A stretch of 64,000 nucleotides of DNA from Alphaproteobacteria bacterium (GTDB lineage Bacteria; Pseudomonadota; Alphaproteobacteria; Rhodobacterales; Rhodobacteraceae): contig JAUHZO010000015.1 of the NCBI GenBank assembly GCA_030425925.1, forward strand, positions 40,634 through 104,633, given 5' to 3'. Each line of letters opens with the position of its first letter. Position 1 is the stretch's first letter. Shown piece by piece: positions 44,914-53,922 of the stretch. The position numbers and the translations under genes are program-made. The notes under the pieces are model-generated. The model ran no database searches. It was not told the origin of the DNA and saw only the letters and a program-made list of their open reading frames with translations.

Positions 44914-46467
44914 ATGACCACGATCAGCAGACGCGGACTTCTGACCACCGGCGCCGCCGCCGGTGTTCTGGCCGCCTCGGGCCTGCCGCTGCGCGCCCAG
45001 GCCAAGCGCGGGGGCCGGCTGCGCGCCGGTCTGAACGGCGCAAACACCTCGGACAGCTGGGACGGCCGGACGCATTCCGACCTGTTCATGATCGCCTCGT
45101 CGCAGGGCGCGGTGTTCGACAGCCTGACCGAGGTCAAGGCCGACGGCTCGCTTGTCGGCGAACTGGCCACCGATTGGGAAGCCACCCCGGACGCCAAGAC
45201 CTGGACCTTCAACCTGCGCCAGGGCGTCACCTTCCACAACGGCAAGCCGTTTGGCGCCGATGACGTCATCGCCTCGCTGCAGATGCACGTGGCCGAAGGT
45301 GCCAAGTCTGCGGCCAAGCCCATCATTTCCGCCATCTCCGAGATGAAGAAGACGGGCGAGCACCAGGTCCAGCTGACGCTGGAAGCGGGCAATGCCGACT
45401 TCCCCTATCTGATGTCGGACTATCACATCCTGATGTACCCGGCCGGCCAGATCGAGGAAGCGATCCAGAAGGGCATCGGTACCGGTCTTTACCAGGTGGT
45501 CAGCTTCGATCCGGGTGTTCGCATGGTCGCCAAGCGGGTCGACGGACACTGGAAGGACGGCACCGCAGGCTGGTTCGACGAGATCGAGTATATCGCGATC
45601 AACGACACCTCGGCCCGCATGAACGCGCTGCTGACCGGCCAGGTGGACGCCATCAACCGGATCGACTTCAAGACCGAGGCGCTGCTCAAGGCCAACCCGA
45701 TGGTGCGCATCCAGGAAGTGACGGGCAACCAGCACTACACCTTCCCGATGCTGACCAACATCGCGCCGTTTGACGACGTGAACGTGCGCCGCGCGCTCAA
45801 GCACGCGATCAACCGCCAGGAACTGGTGGACAAGATCCTGCAGGGCCACGGGCTGGCGGCCAACGACACGCCGATCGGACCGGCCAACCAGTATTTCCAC
45901 GCCGAGATGGAGCCGCTGACCTACGATCCGGACAAGGCCAAGTTCTACCTGAAAGAGGCCGGTCTGACCTCGCTCGACATCGACATCAACGTGTCGGACG
46001 CGGCGTTCAACGGCGCGGTGGACGGGGCGCAGCTGTATCAGGCGTCGGCCAAGTCGGCCGGCATCAACCTGAACGTGGTGCAGGAACCGGCGGATGGCTA
46101 CTGGTCGAACGTCTGGCTGAAAAAGCCGTTCTGCGCGTCCTATTTCTCGGGCCGTGCCACCGAGGACTGGATGTTCGCCACCGCCTACGAAGCCGGCGTG
46201 CCGTGGAACGACAGCCAGTGGGACAGCGAGGACAGCGCCCGCTTCCAGGACCTGCTGCTGGTGGCCCGGGCCGAACTCGACAGCACCAAGCGCCGCGAGA
46301 TGTATCACGAGATGCAGCAGATCCTGCGCGACGATGGCGGCGTGATCATCCCGATGTTCGCCAACTACGTGCAGGCAGTGTCCAACAAGGTGGCCAACCC
46401 GGATACGGTGGGCAACCTGTGGCAGATGGACAACGCCCGCATGGCAGAGCGGTGGTGGATGGCGTGA
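44914..46467 (+). CDS. Tat-exported extracellular solute-binding protein, family 5
   Basis: A 517-residue periplasmic peptide-binding protein of the DppA/OppA type. The N-terminus ISRRGLLTTGAAAG ... RAQA is a twin-arginine signal peptide, cleaved near residue 29. The domain start is RGGRLRAGL, with LATDWEATPDAKTWTFNLRQGV and FHNGKPFGADDVIASLQMHV near residues 85-130 (in parts). The repeated FDDVNVRRALKHAINRQELV is the family helix. It is the last gene of the importer operon, after a 56-bp gap with an AGGGAGA ribosome site. A terminator follows at 46506. Confidence 0.93.
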   Translation: MTTISRRGLLTTGAAAGVLAASGLPLRAQAKRGGRLRAGLNGANTSDSWDGRTHSDLFMIASSQGAVFDSLTEVKADGSLVGELATDWEATPDAKTWTFNLRQGVTFHNGKPFGADDVIASLQMHVAEGAKSAAKPIISAISEMKKTGEHQVQLTLEAGNADFPYLMSDYHILMYPAGQIEEAIQKGIGTGLYQVVSFDPGVRMVAKRVDGHWKDGTAGWFDEIEYIAINDTSARMNALLTGQVDAINRIDFKTEALLKANPMVRIQEVTGNQHYTFPMLTNIAPFDDVNVRRALKHAINRQELVDKILQGHGLAANDTPIGPANQYFHAEMEPLTYDPDKAKFYLKEAGLTSLDIDINVSDAAFNGAVDGAQLYQASAKSAGINLNVVQEPADGYWSNVWLKKPFCASYFSGRATEDWMFATAYEAGVPWNDSQWDSEDSARFQDLLLVARAELDSTKRREMYHEMQQILRDDGGVIIPMFANYVQAVSNKVANPDTVGNLWQMDNARMAERWWMA

Positions 46468-46505
46468 CGCCGTCCCGGGCCTGATCCGGGACCTCCTGTG
46501 ACCGG

Positions 46506-46532
46506 AACGCCCCGCTTCGGCGGGGCGTTTTT
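46506..46532 (+). terminator. intrinsic terminator of the peptide importer operon
   Basis: The stem AACGCCCCGC / GCGGGGCGTT with a TTCG tetraloop is followed by TTTTT, 39 bases after the binding-protein stop. Confidence 0.9.
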
Positions 46533-46533
46533 C

Positions 46534-46560
46534 GTAGGATGGGTGAACCACCCATCCTAC
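46534..46560. repeat. REP-like perfect palindrome next to the hslU end
   Basis: The 12-bp arms GTAGGATGGGTG / CACCCATCCTAC surround an AAC loop, directly behind the importer terminator and 11 bases before the hslU stop. The same GTAGG...CCTAC frame is seen in shorter form at 12618 and 38999. Confidence 0.7.
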
Positions 46561-46571
46561 CGCCGCCTTGC

Positions 46572-47879
46572 TCAGAGCACGTAGCGGCTCAGATCGCTGC
46601 TCCGCGTCAGCTCGCCCAGATGGGACTCGACAAAGCCCGCGTCCACCGTCACGGCCTCGCCCGCCTTGTCCGGCGCGGCAAAGGACAGCTCTTCGAAGAC
46701 CCGCTCCAACACGGTGTAAAGCCGCCGCGCGCCGATATTCTCGATGGAACTGTTCACCTCCGCCGCGATGCGGGCCAGGGCGGCAATGCCGTCTTCGGTG
46801 AAGGTTACGGTCACCTGTTCGGTCGCCATCAGCGCCGTGTATTGCCGGGTCAGGGCGTTGTCCGTCTCGGTCAGGATGCGCACGAAATCGCCCTCGGTCA
46901 GCGCGCGCAGCGTCACCCGGATCGGCAGGCGGCCCTGCAGTTCCGGCAACAGGTCGGAAGGTTTGGCGATGTGGAACGCCCCCGAGGCGATAAAGAGGAT
47001 ATGGTCGGTCTTGACCGGCCCGTGCTTGGTGCTGACGGTGGTGCCCTCGATCAGCGGCAGCAGGTCGCGCTGCACGCCTTCGCGGCTGACATCGCCGCCG
47101 CGGGCGTCCGAGCGCGCGCAGACCTTGTCGATCTCGTCCAGAAAGACGATGCCGTTCTGCTCCACCGCCTCCAGAGCGGCCTGTTTGACCAGTTCGTCAT
47201 CCAGCAGCTTGTCGGCCTCTTCGGCGATCAAGATCTCGTAGCTGTCGGCCACGCTCAGCCGTTTGCGCACGGTGCGCTGGCCGAACGCCTTGCCGAAGAG
47301 ATCGCCGATATTCATCATCCCCATGCCCGCGCCGGGCTGGCCGGGGATGTCCATCATCGGCAGAGGAGAGCTGGTGTCGGCCACGTCCAGTTCGATCATC
47401 GTGTCGTCAAGATCACCGGCTTTCAGCTTGCGCCGGAACATCTCGCGCGTGCCCTCGCGGGCGTCGGCGCCTGCAATGGCGGCAATCACCCGATCCTCGG
47501 CCGCCTGATGGGCACGGGCCTTGACGTCTTCGCGCATCTGCTCGCGGGTTTGCAGGATCGCGGCGTCCACCAGATCGCGCACGATCTGCTCCACGTCGCG
47601 GCCGACATAGCCGACTTCGGTGAACTTGGTGGCTTCCACCTTGATGAACGGAGCCTTGGCCAGCTTGGCCAAACGGCGGCTGATCTCCGTCTTGCCGACG
47701 CCGGTGGGGCCGATCATCAGGATGTTCTTGGGATAGACCTCGTCACGCAGATCGTCGGCCAGCTGCTTGCGCCGCCAACGGTTGCGCAGCGCCACCGCCA
47801 CGGCGCGCTTGGCCTCGGCCTGTCCGATGATGAAGCGGTCGAGCTCGTGCACGATTTCGCGAGGGGTGAGGTCGGTCAT
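46572..47879 (-). CDS. hslU: ATP-dependent protease ATPase subunit HslU
   Basis: HslU is the hexameric AAA+ unfoldase that feeds the HslV peptidase. The 435-residue product has [25 protein letters not shown] (in parts) at the start, Walker [18 protein letters not shown] near residues 55-71, the pore region [19 protein letters not shown] near 79-97, the I-domain (about 110-230), Walker [13 protein letters not shown] near 250 and the C-terminal LSRYVL tail that docks to HslV. It lies 45 bases after hslV in the same direction. Confidence 0.97.
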   Translation of the reverse strand: MTDLTPREIVHELDRFIIGQAEAKRAVAVALRNRWRRKQLADDLRDEVYPKNILMIGPTGVGKTEISRRLAKLAKAPFIKVEATKFTEVGYVGRDVEQIVRDLVDAAILQTREQMREDVKARAHQAAEDRVIAAIAGADAREGTREMFRRKLKAGDLDDTMIELDVADTSSPLPMMDIPGQPGAGMGMMNIGDLFGKAFGQRTVRKRLSVADSYEILIAEEADKLLDDELVKQAALEAVEQNGIVFLDEIDKVCARSDARGGDVSREGVQRDLLPLIEGTTVSTKHGPVKTDHILFIASGAFHIAKPSDLLPELQGRLPIRVTLRALTEGDFVRILTETDNALTRQYTALMATEQVTVTFTEDGIAALARIAAEVNSSIENIGARRLYTVLERVFEELSFAAPDKAGEAVTVDAGFVESHLGELTRSSDLSRYVL

Positions 47880-47924
47880 GTCGGTTCCTTCTGGGCAGGG
47901 GCGCGATTTTTCGAGAAAAATCGT

Positions 47925-48482
47925 CTACGCCCCGATGGTTTCGACGGTCAGGTTGCCGTTGGTATAGACGCAGATATCCGCCGCGATCGCCATGGCGGCG
48001 CGGGCCACCTCTTCGGCCGACCGGTCGCTGTCGATCAGGCCCCGCGCCGCGGCCAGCGCGTAGTTCCCGCCCGAGCCGATGGCGGCGATGTCATGCTCGG
48101 GCTCCAGCACGTCGCCTGCCCCGGTGACGATCAGCAGGTCGCGCCCGTCGGTGACAATTAGCATGGCCTCCAGCTTTTGCAGGTACTTGTCGGTGCGCCA
48201 GTCCTTTGCCAGCTCCACGCAAGCGCGTTGCAACTGGCCCGGTGTGGCTTCCAGCTTGGCCTCCAGCCGCTCCAGCAGCGTAAACGCGTCCGCTGTCGAG
48301 CCCGCAAAGCCGCAGACCACATCCTGACCGCCGGGCGACAGTCGCCGCACCTTGCGCGCAGTGCCCTTGATCACGGTCTGGCCCAGCGAGACCTGGCCAT
48401 CGCCGGCCACCACCACCTGCCCGCCCTTGCGCACGCCGATGATCGTGGTGCCGTGCCAGCCGGGGAAATCTGTTTCGGACAT
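47925..48482 (-). CDS. hslV: ATP-dependent protease peptidase subunit HslV
   Basis: HslV is a proteasome-like peptidase. The 185-residue product has the segment [12 protein letters not shown]. Thr12 (or the neighbouring Thr) becomes the N-terminal nucleophile after processing, as in other alphaproteobacteria, where about ten residues precede it. [15 protein letters not shown], the [17 protein letters not shown] helix and [16 protein letters not shown] are family hallmarks. The ATG at 48482 was chosen. It is the first gene of the hslVU operon and is divergent from a kinase-like gene. Confidence 0.96.
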   Translation of the reverse strand: MSETDFPGWHGTTIIGVRKGGQVVVAGDGQVSLGQTVIKGTARKVRRLSPGGQDVVCGFAGSTADAFTLLERLEAKLEATPGQLQRACVELAKDWRTDKYLQKLEAMLIVTDGRDLLIVTGAGDVLEPEHDIAAIGSGGNYALAAARGLIDSDRSAEEVARAAMAIAADICVYTNGNLTVETIGA

Positions 48483-48577
48483 GAGGCTTCCTTTCGCAAC
48501 TCGGGCCCATATGGGGGCTGGACATTCGCCGGGCAAGGCGGGTTTCCTTGGGATAACGAAGCGGGCCGGGAAAGAAA

Positions 48578-49531
48578 ATGGACACGTTGCGGGCGATGGC
48601 GCTCAATTTGTGGCCCGATCTGATGCGCGAGATCGGCGAGCCCCCCGGCGGCTGGCGCGATATGCCCCTCGCGCGGCGGCAGGATCCGCGCGTGGCGATG
48701 ATCGCGCTGAGAATGGTCCGGGGGACGCGCGCGCTGGTGCTGAAGCTGCAGGACCGCCCGCGCGACCGCGACGGCTTTGCCGTGGCCTGCGAGGCACATA
48801 TCGCGGCGCATCAGGCCTATCCACGCGGCGTGCCGGGCTTGCTGACCGCCAATCTGGACCAGCAGGTGCAGGTCATGGATTTCGTCGATGGCGCGCTGCT
48901 CTCCCATGTGCTGACCGAAGCGCCCCCCGCCGCCCAGTCCGAGGCGCTGTTCTGCGCGGGGGCGTGGCTGGACGGGTATCACCGCGCCACCTGGGTGGAG
49001 GCGCGGCAGTTCCAGCCGAAATTCACCCTGAACTACCTGCGCGAGATCGTGTCCGAGGTCCGCAACGGAAAACGCGCCGTGGCCGAACCGGCCCGCTTTC
49101 TGATCTGCGCTGAAAAGCTCTGTGCCATGCAGGCCGCGTTTGAAGGGCGGCAAACGCAGGTGGCCGCGACCCATGGCGATCTGCACATGCGCAACCTGAT
49201 CATCGGCGCGCGCACCATGGGGATCGACTTCACCGCCGGACGCAGCGTGCCGGTGGGGCACGATATCGGCAGGCTCCTGACGGATTACGCCATCGTGCAC
49301 GCCCCCACGACCCGCATCCGCCCCGGCGAAGTGCTGCCGGATTTCGCCCGGGACGGCTTTTTCTCGGGTTACACCCTGACCGGGCCCGAAGACCCTTCGG
49401 TGCAGCTTTTGCTGCGTCACCGGCTTCTGGCGGAGTGGTGGGGGCTGCCGGTCGAAGGCCGCTCCCTCGCGCAGGCCCGGCGCTTGCACGGCGTGCTCGC
49501 GGTGGCGGCACGGGCGTTTCCGGGAGCCTGA
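48578..49531 (+). CDS. APH/choline kinase-fold phosphotransferase
   Basis: A 317-residue protein of the aminoglycoside phosphotransferase fold. The catalytic loop [12 protein letters not shown] near residues 192-203 has the HGDxxxxN pattern, and [20 protein letters not shown] near 209-228 supplies the metal-binding Asp. The N-terminal lobe has ALVLKLQD with the ATP Lys. The first part ([13 protein letters not shown]) is not typical of resistance enzymes, so the substrate is probably a metabolite or a cell-wall or sugar compound. It is divergent from hslV and has no linked partner. Confidence 0.75.
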   Translation: MDTLRAMALNLWPDLMREIGEPPGGWRDMPLARRQDPRVAMIALRMVRGTRALVLKLQDRPRDRDGFAVACEAHIAAHQAYPRGVPGLLTANLDQQVQVMDFVDGALLSHVLTEAPPAAQSEALFCAGAWLDGYHRATWVEARQFQPKFTLNYLREIVSEVRNGKRAVAEPARFLICAEKLCAMQAAFEGRQTQVAATHGDLHMRNLIIGARTMGIDFTAGRSVPVGHDIGRLLTDYAIVHAPTTRIRPGEVLPDFARDGFFSGYTLTGPEDPSVQLLLRHRLLAEWWGLPVEGRSLAQARRLHGVLAVAARAFPGA

Positions 49532-49635
49532 GTTGGGGTTGGGGATGGTCTTGTTTGAGCCCTCATTGACCGATGCTGCACCTTGCTCCAATGTCCGTGG
49601 AGGAGGAGCCGTTAAATGCTGGATAGGTCCGAGAA

Positions 49636-50001
49636 GTGAAGATTTGCACGATACTCACAGGTGTCTTTTTGTCAGTTGCGGTGCCTGTATCGGCACAAGA
49701 TGTACAGTGGCAATTGGTTGATACCGGAGTCTTGTCCCACTCCACACACGGCAAGGGAATAGAGATGCGCATCCAACCAGATCCAGTTCCCAACGGTCTG
49801 TTTGCCAATGAAAACTTGGGTGATCTCATGTTGGTGCCGTGCAATCACTATGCTCCATCTGTCATTCCATTTGTTCAGCAACAAATGGATATCGAGTATC
49901 CGAATTTCATTGCGGTACGCATCGTTTCAGGAGGTGCGGTAGGACGCTATGTCGTGGAGGCTTACGCGATTTCTGACGGGCAGTGTGGAGGGGCACTGTA
50001 A
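49636..50001 (+). CDS. small exported protein of unknown function
   Basis: A 121-residue protein. The first 20 residues (MKICTILTGVFLSVAVPVSA) are a Sec signal peptide. The mature part is about 100 residues, with segments GIEMRIQPDPVPNGL, MLVPCNHYAPSVIPF and IVSGGAVGRYVVEAY, which look like beta strands. Two cysteines (MLVPCNHY and DGQCGG) could form a disulfide. Codons are visibly AT-richer than in the neighbours (G+C about 48-50% by eye), so it was probably acquired. No family was recognised. Confidence 0.65.
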   Translation: MKICTILTGVFLSVAVPVSAQDVQWQLVDTGVLSHSTHGKGIEMRIQPDPVPNGLFANENLGDLMLVPCNHYAPSVIPFVQQQMDIEYPNFIAVRIVSGGAVGRYVVEAYAISDGQCGGAL

Positions 50002-50087
50002 GCCCGCTTGCGCTTTGAAATCGGCCATTGGCGCAAACGCAGCGGAATGGCGCTTCGTCCGCAACCCTACCCCTGAAATTCCCCGCC

Positions 50088-50120
50088 AAAAAAAAGCCCC
50101 GCGCAGCGCGCGAGGCTTTT
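50088..50120 (-). terminator. intrinsic terminator of trxA
   Basis: Read on the minus strand: GCCTCGCGC, a GCT loop and GCGCGGGGC (one T-G pair), then a run of eight T. It begins 19 bases after the trxA stop and ends the reverse block. Confidence 0.85.
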
Positions 50121-50138
50121 CAGCAGATCCCGAAAAGC

Positions 50139-50459
50139 TCAGAGCGCTTCGTCGATCCAGCTTTGCAGCGCGGCCTTGGGGCGGGCGCCGGCGAGATTGG
50201 CGACGGCCTGACCGTCCTTGAAGAGGAACAGCGCCGGGATGCCGCGCACGCCCATGGCGGCGGCTGTGTTGGGGTTCTGGTCCACGTCGACCTTGGCGAT
50301 CTTTACCTTGCCTTCATACTCGGCGGACAGCTCTTCGAGAGCGGGGCCGATCTGCTTGCAGGGGCCGCACCATTCGGCCCAGAAGTCGACGACGACGGGG
50401 ATGTCGGAATTCTTCACCTCGGCATCGAAGGTGGCGTCAGTGACGGCGACGGTGGCCAT
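50139..50459 (-). CDS. trxA: thioredoxin
   Basis: A 106-residue classical thioredoxin with the redox motif [13 protein letters not shown] near residues 29-41, and the cis-Pro loop RGIPALFLF near 73-81. It starts [11 protein letters not shown]. It reduces protein disulfides in the cytoplasm. It is the last gene of the reverse recombination block, about 80 bases after addA, and has its own terminator. Confidence 0.97.
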   Translation of the reverse strand: MATVAVTDATFDAEVKNSDIPVVVDFWAEWCGPCKQIGPALEELSAEYEGKVKIAKVDVDQNPNTAAAMGVRGIPALFLFKDGQAVANLAGARPKAALQSWIDEAL

Positions 50460-50541
50460 TGGATCACTCCTTGTCTGAGTCCGGAGGCTGGGAGGGGCCA
50501 GCCTGTCAGGGCTGCGAACGTAGGTACCTGTCCCACGCCCG

Positions 50542-53500
50542 TCAAGATGCGGCGACAGACCCGAGCGCTTGTGTCACAAGATCGTGCGGCAGCGGCATGT
50601 AGTGGGCGGTGCGGGTCCAGATCAGCCCGGTTTCGATCTGCCGGCCGGGATGGATCTGCGCCAGCATTGCCGCATAGGCCCCCATCTGGCGCAGCAGGCC
50701 TGCGGGCACGTCCTGCGCGGTGGCGGGCACCGTGCGGTTGGACTTGAAGTCCACCGCGGTGATGTGGTCCCCGGCGATCAGCAGACGGTCGATCACCCCG
50801 TGCAGTCGCCCCAGACCGGGCAGGTCGGCGGTCAGGGCAACCTCGGCCAGCGTGCCGGGGGCGAGGAACCGCGCCAGCGCCGGGGCGGCCAGCACGGCCA
50901 GTGCCTCGTCGCGGATGCGCTCCATGTCTTGGGCCACCGGGGCCAGCGCGGGATCGCGGGACAGCGCGGCGGACAGGGCCGGGGCGCGGGCGACACGGTC
51001 GGCGGCAGACAGCGGGGCGAGGTCTTCAAGCAGCCGGTGCAGCGCGGTGCCGCGGGCCAGCGCCACCTCTTCGCTGTCGCCCTCGGCTCCCGGCAGGGCC
51101 TTGGCACCGCCCAGATCCGACGGCGTGCGCACCGGGGCCGGGGCGGGCCGTTCGGGCGGCGGGGTCAGGAAGCGCGCAGGCAGGTGATCGGTGTCGGGCG
51201 CTTCTGAGAGCACCGCGCCTTGCGGCAGGTCCGTCAGGTCGGTCTGCCCCAGGACCAGACCCTCTCCACCGCCCCAGGGGCCGAAATCGTGGTGCTGCGG
51301 CACCGCACCGGCGGCGGACAGGCCGGTCCGGACCTTTTCGTACCAGCTGTTGCCGGAACTGCCCAGGTCGCCCGCTGCGGCGACGATCAGCCATTTCTCG
51401 GCCCGCGTCATGGCGACGTAGAGCAGCCGGTCACGCTCTTGCGCCTCCAGGGTCCGGGCGGCGTCGGCGGCGGCCACCTGGCGGGGCGGTTGCAGCTTTT
51501 CGGGCCGTTTCCAAAGCGCGCCATGGGCGTCGGTCAGGATGTCGTCGCGCAGCCGTGCGTCGATCCGGCCGCAATCGGGCAGGATGACGACGGGGGCTTC
51601 CAGCCCCTTGGCCCCATGCACCGTCATCACCCGCAACATGCGTCCGGCGCTGTCGGGGCTGCGCTTGATCTGCAGATCGTCGGTCTGGGCCCATTCCAGA
51701 AAGCCGGTCAGCGAGGGCACGGCCGTCTGTTCATAGGCCAGCGCCTGGGCCAGCAGCGCGTTGATGCCATCCTCGGCCTCGGATCCAAGACGGCCGATCA
51801 GGCGGCGCCGGCCCCGGTGGCGCGTCAGGATGCGTTCGATCAGATCGTAGGGCCGCAGATAATCGGTCTGGTCCAGCAGGTCGTGCAGCATTTCGCGCGC
51901 CTCGGGCCAGGCGTCGCCCTTGCGCAGCACCTCCCACAGAAAGCGGTCACCGCGGCCATGGCCAAGCGCGAACAGCGCCTGTTCGTCCAGCCCGAACAGA
52001 GGCGACCGCAGCGCGGTGGCCAGCGACAGGTCGTCCTCGGGGGTGGCCAGAAACCGCAGCAGCGCCACGACGTCGCGCACTGCCAGTTCTGCCATGACCT
52101 TCATCCGGTCCGCGCCGGCGATGGGCAGCCCGGCCTGCTTGCAGGCGCGGATGATCTCGGCAAAGAGCCGCTGGCGCCCGCGCACCAGGATCAGGAAATC
52201 GCCCGCCTGCACGGGGCGCGTTTCATAGCGCCCGGAGTGACCGATTTCCACCGGCAGCGGCTGGCCGCTGTCGATGCTGTGGCGGATGAACTGTGCGATG
52301 CGGTTGGCCAGAATGACGCTGTGGTGGTGGCTGCCCACCCGGTCCACCGGCTCGAACCAGGCACCGTCCTCTTCGTCCTCCACCTTTTCCACCAGCGGCC
52401 AGAGATCCACCCGGCCCGGCATGTCGTGCTTGAAGGCGATGTGTTTCTGATCGGCCTCGAAGCCCGAGGCCACCGCGCCGTCGAACACGTGATCCACCAG
52501 CCGCAGGATCGGCGCGGCCGAGCGGAAGCTGTAGGCCAGCGCCATGTCGTTCAGCGGCGCGTCCGTATCGGCCAGGCGCTGCCGGAAATCCTCCTTCATC
52601 CGGTCGAACGCCCCCGGATCGGCCCCCTGGAAGGAATAGATCGACTGTTTCTTGTCGCCCACGACGAACAGGGTGCGCCGCACCTCGGCACGCGCCCCCT
52701 GGCCCGAGGTGAATTCCTGCGCCAGCCGTTCGATCACCTGCCATTGCGCGGGCGAGGTGTCCTGCGCTTCGTCCACCAGGATGTGGTCGATGCCGCCATC
52801 CAGCCGGTACAGCACCCATCCCGCCACCACCGGATCGTTCAGCAGATCGCGTGAGCGCAGGATGAGATCGTCGAAATCCAGCCAGCCGCGACGCAGCTTT
52901 TCCGCCTCGTAGGCCATCAGGAATGGCCGGGCAAAAGCCTGCAGCGCGATGTCGCGCCGTGCCGCCTCGAGGCCCAGCCGCATCTGCCAGGCGGCTTCGG
53001 TGCGCGCGGCCAGCTGGTCCAGCGCCGCAAAGCCTTCGGGATCGGCGCTGCGCAGCTTCTTTGTCCCCAGCGTGCTCCGGATCCTGCCCTCCCTGGTCAG
53101 GAGCACCTCTTCCAGCGCCGCGACACCCGCGGCATCCGGCGTGGCCGCCCGGCCAAGCCCGGCGGCAATGGCCTTGTCCGTGGATCCGCCATCTGCCAGG
53201 CGCGGCACCAGCCGCGCAAAAAGCGCGGGCTCGTCGCCCAGAAAGACGGTGTCGGCGATGGTCTGTGCGTCCGCCGCCGGGGGCAGCCCGTAGGCCGCCA
53301 GGATGTCGTCCCTTTCCGCTCCGGGCACAAAGATGTCGCGGCGCGACACGATGTTTCTGAGCAGACCAGAGGTGTCGTCCCCCGACACAAAAGGCGCGAT
53401 CGCCGCGACAAGTGCCGCTTCGGGCCCGTCGGCCATGCGGTCGAGGATCTCGGCCTGCAGCAGTTCGGCGGCGCGGTCTTCCATCTCCTGGAATTGCGGG

Positions 53501-53922
53501 CTGACCCGCGCCTCCAGCGGAAACCGCCGCAAAAGCGCGGCGCAGAACGAATGGATGGTCTGGATGCGCAGCCCGCCGGGCGTTTCGATGGCGCGGGCAA
53601 ACAGCGTGCGGGCCTCTTGCAGGAACGTCTGGGTCAGCGGGCCGTCCACACCCAGCGTCTGCAATTCGGTGCCAAGCGATGCGTCGTCCAGCATCGCCCA
53701 GGCCCCCAGCCGGCGGAACAGGCGGTTCTGCATTTCGGTCGCGGCGGCCTTGGTGAAGGTCATGCACAGGATGTGCTCGGGCCGCACCCCGTCCAGCAGC
53801 AGCCGTGCCACCCGGTCGGTCAGCACCCGCGTCTTGCCCGATCCGGCATTGGCGGCGACCCAGGTCGAATTGCCGGGCTCTGCCGCGCGCACCTGCGCTT
53901 CGGTGGCGGCGTCGCGGATCAT
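50542..53922 (-). CDS. addA: double-strand break repair helicase-nuclease subunit AddA
   Basis: AddA with AddB resects double-strand breaks for RecA-dependent repair (the alphaproteobacterial counterpart of RecBCD). The 1126-residue product has UvrD-type motif [22 protein letters not shown], motif [33 protein letters not shown], and a late [14 protein letters not shown] helicase motif. The C-terminal RecB-like nuclease has HGVIDRLL ... [11 protein letters not shown] chose the ATG at 53922 ([14 protein letters not shown]), which overlaps the addB stop as ATGA. Confidence 0.96.
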   Translation of the reverse strand: MIRDAATEAQVRAAEPGNSTWVAANAGSGKTRVLTDRVARLLLDGVRPEHILCMTFTKAAATEMQNRLFRRLGAWAMLDDASLGTELQTLGVDGPLTQTFLQEARTLFARAIETPGGLRIQTIHSFCAALLRRFPLEARVSPQFQEMEDRAAELLQAEILDRMADGPEAALVAAIAPFVSGDDTSGLLRNIVSRRDIFVPGAERDDILAAYGLPPAADAQTIADTVFLGDEPALFARLVPRLADGGSTDKAIAAGLGRAATPDAAGVAALEEVLLTREGRIRSTLGTKKLRSADPEGFAALDQLAARTEAAWQMRLGLEAARRDIALQAFARPFLMAYEAEKLRRGWLDFDDLILRSRDLLNDPVVAGWVLYRLDGGIDHILVDEAQDTSPAQWQVIERLAQEFTSGQGARAEVRRTLFVVGDKKQSIYSFQGADPGAFDRMKEDFRQRLADTDAPLNDMALAYSFRSAAPILRLVDHVFDGAVASGFEADQKHIAFKHDMPGRVDLWPLVEKVEDEEDGAWFEPVDRVGSHHHSVILANRIAQFIRHSIDSGQPLPVEIGHSGRYETRPVQAGDFLILVRGRQRLFAEIIRACKQAGLPIAGADRMKVMAELAVRDVVALLRFLATPEDDLSLATALRSPLFGLDEQALFALGHGRGDRFLWEVLRKGDAWPEAREMLHDLLDQTDYLRPYDLIERILTRHRGRRRLIGRLGSEAEDGINALLAQALAYEQTAVPSLTGFLEWAQTDDLQIKRSPDSAGRMLRVMTVHGAKGLEAPVVILPDCGRIDARLRDDILTDAHGALWKRPEKLQPPRQVAAADAARTLEAQERDRLLYVAMTRAEKWLIVAAAGDLGSSGNSWYEKVRTGLSAAGAVPQHHDFGPWGGGEGLVLGQTDLTDLPQGAVLSEAPDTDHLPARFLTPPPERPAPAPVRTPSDLGGAKALPGAEGDSEEVALARGTALHRLLEDLAPLSAADRVARAPALSAALSRDPALAPVAQDMERIRDEALAVLAAPALARFLAPGTLAEVALTADLPGLGRLHGVIDRLLIAGDHITAVDFKSNRTVPATAQDVPAGLLRQMGAYAAMLAQIHPGRQIETGLIWTRTAHYMPLPHDLVTQALGSVAAS

